Made by a program: the position numbers and the translations under genes
Shown: one piece after another, positions 11,430 through 12,428 of the stretch
Position numbering within the stretch: the first letter of the stretch is position 1
Layout of the letters: every line of letters begins with the position of its first letter
The notes under the pieces: generated by a model
Database searches by the model: none
Told to the model about the DNA's origin: nothing
The model's input: only the letters and a program-made list of their open reading frames with translations
Assembly: GCA_003140785.1 (NCBI GenBank)
Contig: PLKY01000144.1
Location: forward strand, 1,257-13,684
Origin: Acidobacteriaceae bacterium
GTDB lineage: Bacteria; Acidobacteriota; Terriglobia; Terriglobales; Acidobacteriaceae
DNA: 12,428 nt
Reading direction: 5' to 3'

Positions 11430-12428
11430 TTACTCCCGCACACCGATGCCGAGCGCTTTCATTTTGCGGTAAAGGTGGCTGCGCTCCAGGCCAAGCATCT
11501 CCGCGGCGCGGCTGATATTGTTGCGCGCTTCTTCAATCTTCTTGAGGATGTATTCGCGCTCGTAAGCATCGCGCGCCTGCTGCAAAGTAGAAAACTCCTC
11601 GGTCGACTGCGATCCGGACTTGTGGGTGAGCGGAGGCAGGTGTTTGCGCTCGATGCGCGTTGTGCGCGGATTGAGAATCAGCACCCGCTCGATGACGTTC
11701 TTCAGCTCGCGCACGTTGCCCGGCCAATGATACTTGGCAAGGGATTCGAGCGCCTCCTCGCTGATCTCCATGCGCGGGCGGCCATATTGGCGCCCGAATT
11801 CGCCCAGAAATTCGCGCGCCAGCAGCGGAATATCCTGCTTGCGTTCGCGCAGCGGCGGCACAAAAAACGGAACGACGTTCAGGCGGTAGAACAGGTCTTC
11901 GCGAAAATTGCCCTTGGCGATTTCCTCTTCCAAATCCTTATTTGTTGCGGCAATCACGCGGACATCCACCCGCAGGGGTTGCGCGCCACCCACAGGGGTA
12001 AAAAGCTGATCGTCAAGAGCGCTGAGCACTTTTGCCTGCGTCTTGAGGCTCATGTCGCCGACTTCGTCGAGGAACAAAGACCCGCCGTCGGCCCGTTCGA
12101 GTGTGCCGCGCTGTTCCGAAAGGCCACCGGGTTGCGCTCCATGCCGATAGCCAAAAAGTTCAGCCTCGATATGGTCCTCGGGAATGGCCGCGCAGTTTAA
12201 TTCCACAAAAACGCGATCGCGGCGCAGGCTCTCTGCATGAATCGCCCGTGCGATCAACTCCTTGCCGGTTCCCGACTCACCGTAGATAAGGACACGGCCA
12301 TTCGACGGCGCCATGAGACGAATCTGCTGACGCAGCGCCTTAAGCGGCACGCTTTCGCCCGTCAGCACCGAGCCAACGCCAAACTGCCGGCGGAACTCGA
12401 GGTTTTCGTTGCGCAGGCGGCGCGCTTC
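11430..12428 (-). CDS. NtrC-family (NtrX-like) activator, C-terminal 332 aa, altered GAFTGA loop
   Basis: These proteins use ATP to remodel RNA polymerase-sigma-54 at the promoter. The frame is open to the right edge, so any receiver domain is outside. Counting from the first residue in the window: helical linker 1-20; AAA+ domain about 21-255 with Walker A GESGTGKE (50-57), Walker B SLFLDE (117-122), sensor I ATNKDL (161-166), LFYRLNVVP (179-187), PPLRERKQDI (191-200) and sensor II GNVRELKN (237-244). A Fis-type helix-turn-helix follows (NNISRAAEMLGLERSHLYRKMKALGI, 303-328), whose ERSHLYRKMKALGI form is typical of NtrX. The loop that touches sigma-54, normally GAFTGA, is GAQPGG (97-102), though ATPase motifs are intact. 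It may act with sigma-70, have a modified sigma-54 contact, or be a lineage variant. The stop is at 11430. Confidence 0.93.
   Translation of the reverse strand, partial: EARRLRNENLEFRRQFGVGSVLTGESVPLKALRQQIRLMAPSNGRVLIYGESGTGKELIARAIHAESLRRDRVFVELNCAAIPEDHIEAELFGYRHGAQPGGLSEQRGTLERADGGSLFLDEVGDMSLKTQAKVLSALDDQLFTPVGGAQPLRVDVRVIAATNKDLEEEIAKGNFREDLFYRLNVVPFFVPPLRERKQDIPLLAREFLGEFGRQYGRPRMEISEEALESLAKYHWPGNVRELKNVIERVLILNPRTTRIERKHLPPLTHKSGSQSTEEFSTLQQARDAYEREYILKKIEEARNNISRAAEMLGLERSHLYRKMKALGIGVRE

Overview
The window looks like a chromosomal segment of an acidobacterium (Acidobacteriota, probably class Terriglobia). The grounds are family-level. There is a large Oar-type TonB-dependent receptor with an N-terminal carboxypeptidase-regulatory-like domain, several secreted proteins of a style I associate with that group, and a short protein carrying only the C-terminal 'recombinase' domain beside an NtrX-like activator. 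The assignment is inference, since no rRNA or other marker is present. Base composition is moderately GC-rich and most starts have clear GGAGG-type ribosome binding sites.

Layout. Positions 1-33 (minus) hold the first 11 codons of CTP synthase (pyrG), which runs off the left edge. Divergent from it is a two-gene unit (about 180-668 and 668-1177, plus) joined by a TAGTG stop/start overlap: an unrecognised 162-residue protein and a HEPN-domain protein. About 510 bp without a convincing gene follow, containing two perfect 12-bp palindromes. Then come a secreted 549-residue protein (1688-3337, plus) with a likely rho-independent terminator, and a GC-rich aldo/keto reductase (3530-4528, plus) whose catalytic-tetrad histidine is replaced by alanine. 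A secreted 190-residue protein with two similar beta-rich halves (4585-5157, minus) converges on the reductase.

The centre is a minus-strand pair: a small His/Cys-motif membrane protein (8470-8787) followed by the 933-residue TonB-dependent receptor (5472-8273), ending at a probable terminator near 5357-5401. A secreted 343-residue protein of unknown function (8935-9966, plus) diverges from this pair.

On the right are a HigB toxin/HigA antitoxin module (10038-10316 and 10415-10693, plus), the recombinase-domain-only protein (10715-11161, minus), and the C-terminal 332 residues of an NtrC-family activator (11430-12428, minus) that runs off the right edge. Its AAA+ domain is intact except that the sigma-54-contacting GAFTGA loop reads GAQPGG.

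The best leads are the HEPN two-gene unit beside pyrG, the altered GAFTGA loop, the Cys-paired receptor with its CxxC/His partner, and the recombinase domain without a catalytic part. I found no CRISPR array, tRNA, rRNA, insertion sequence or complete phage gene. Nothing here by itself establishes a wholly new system.
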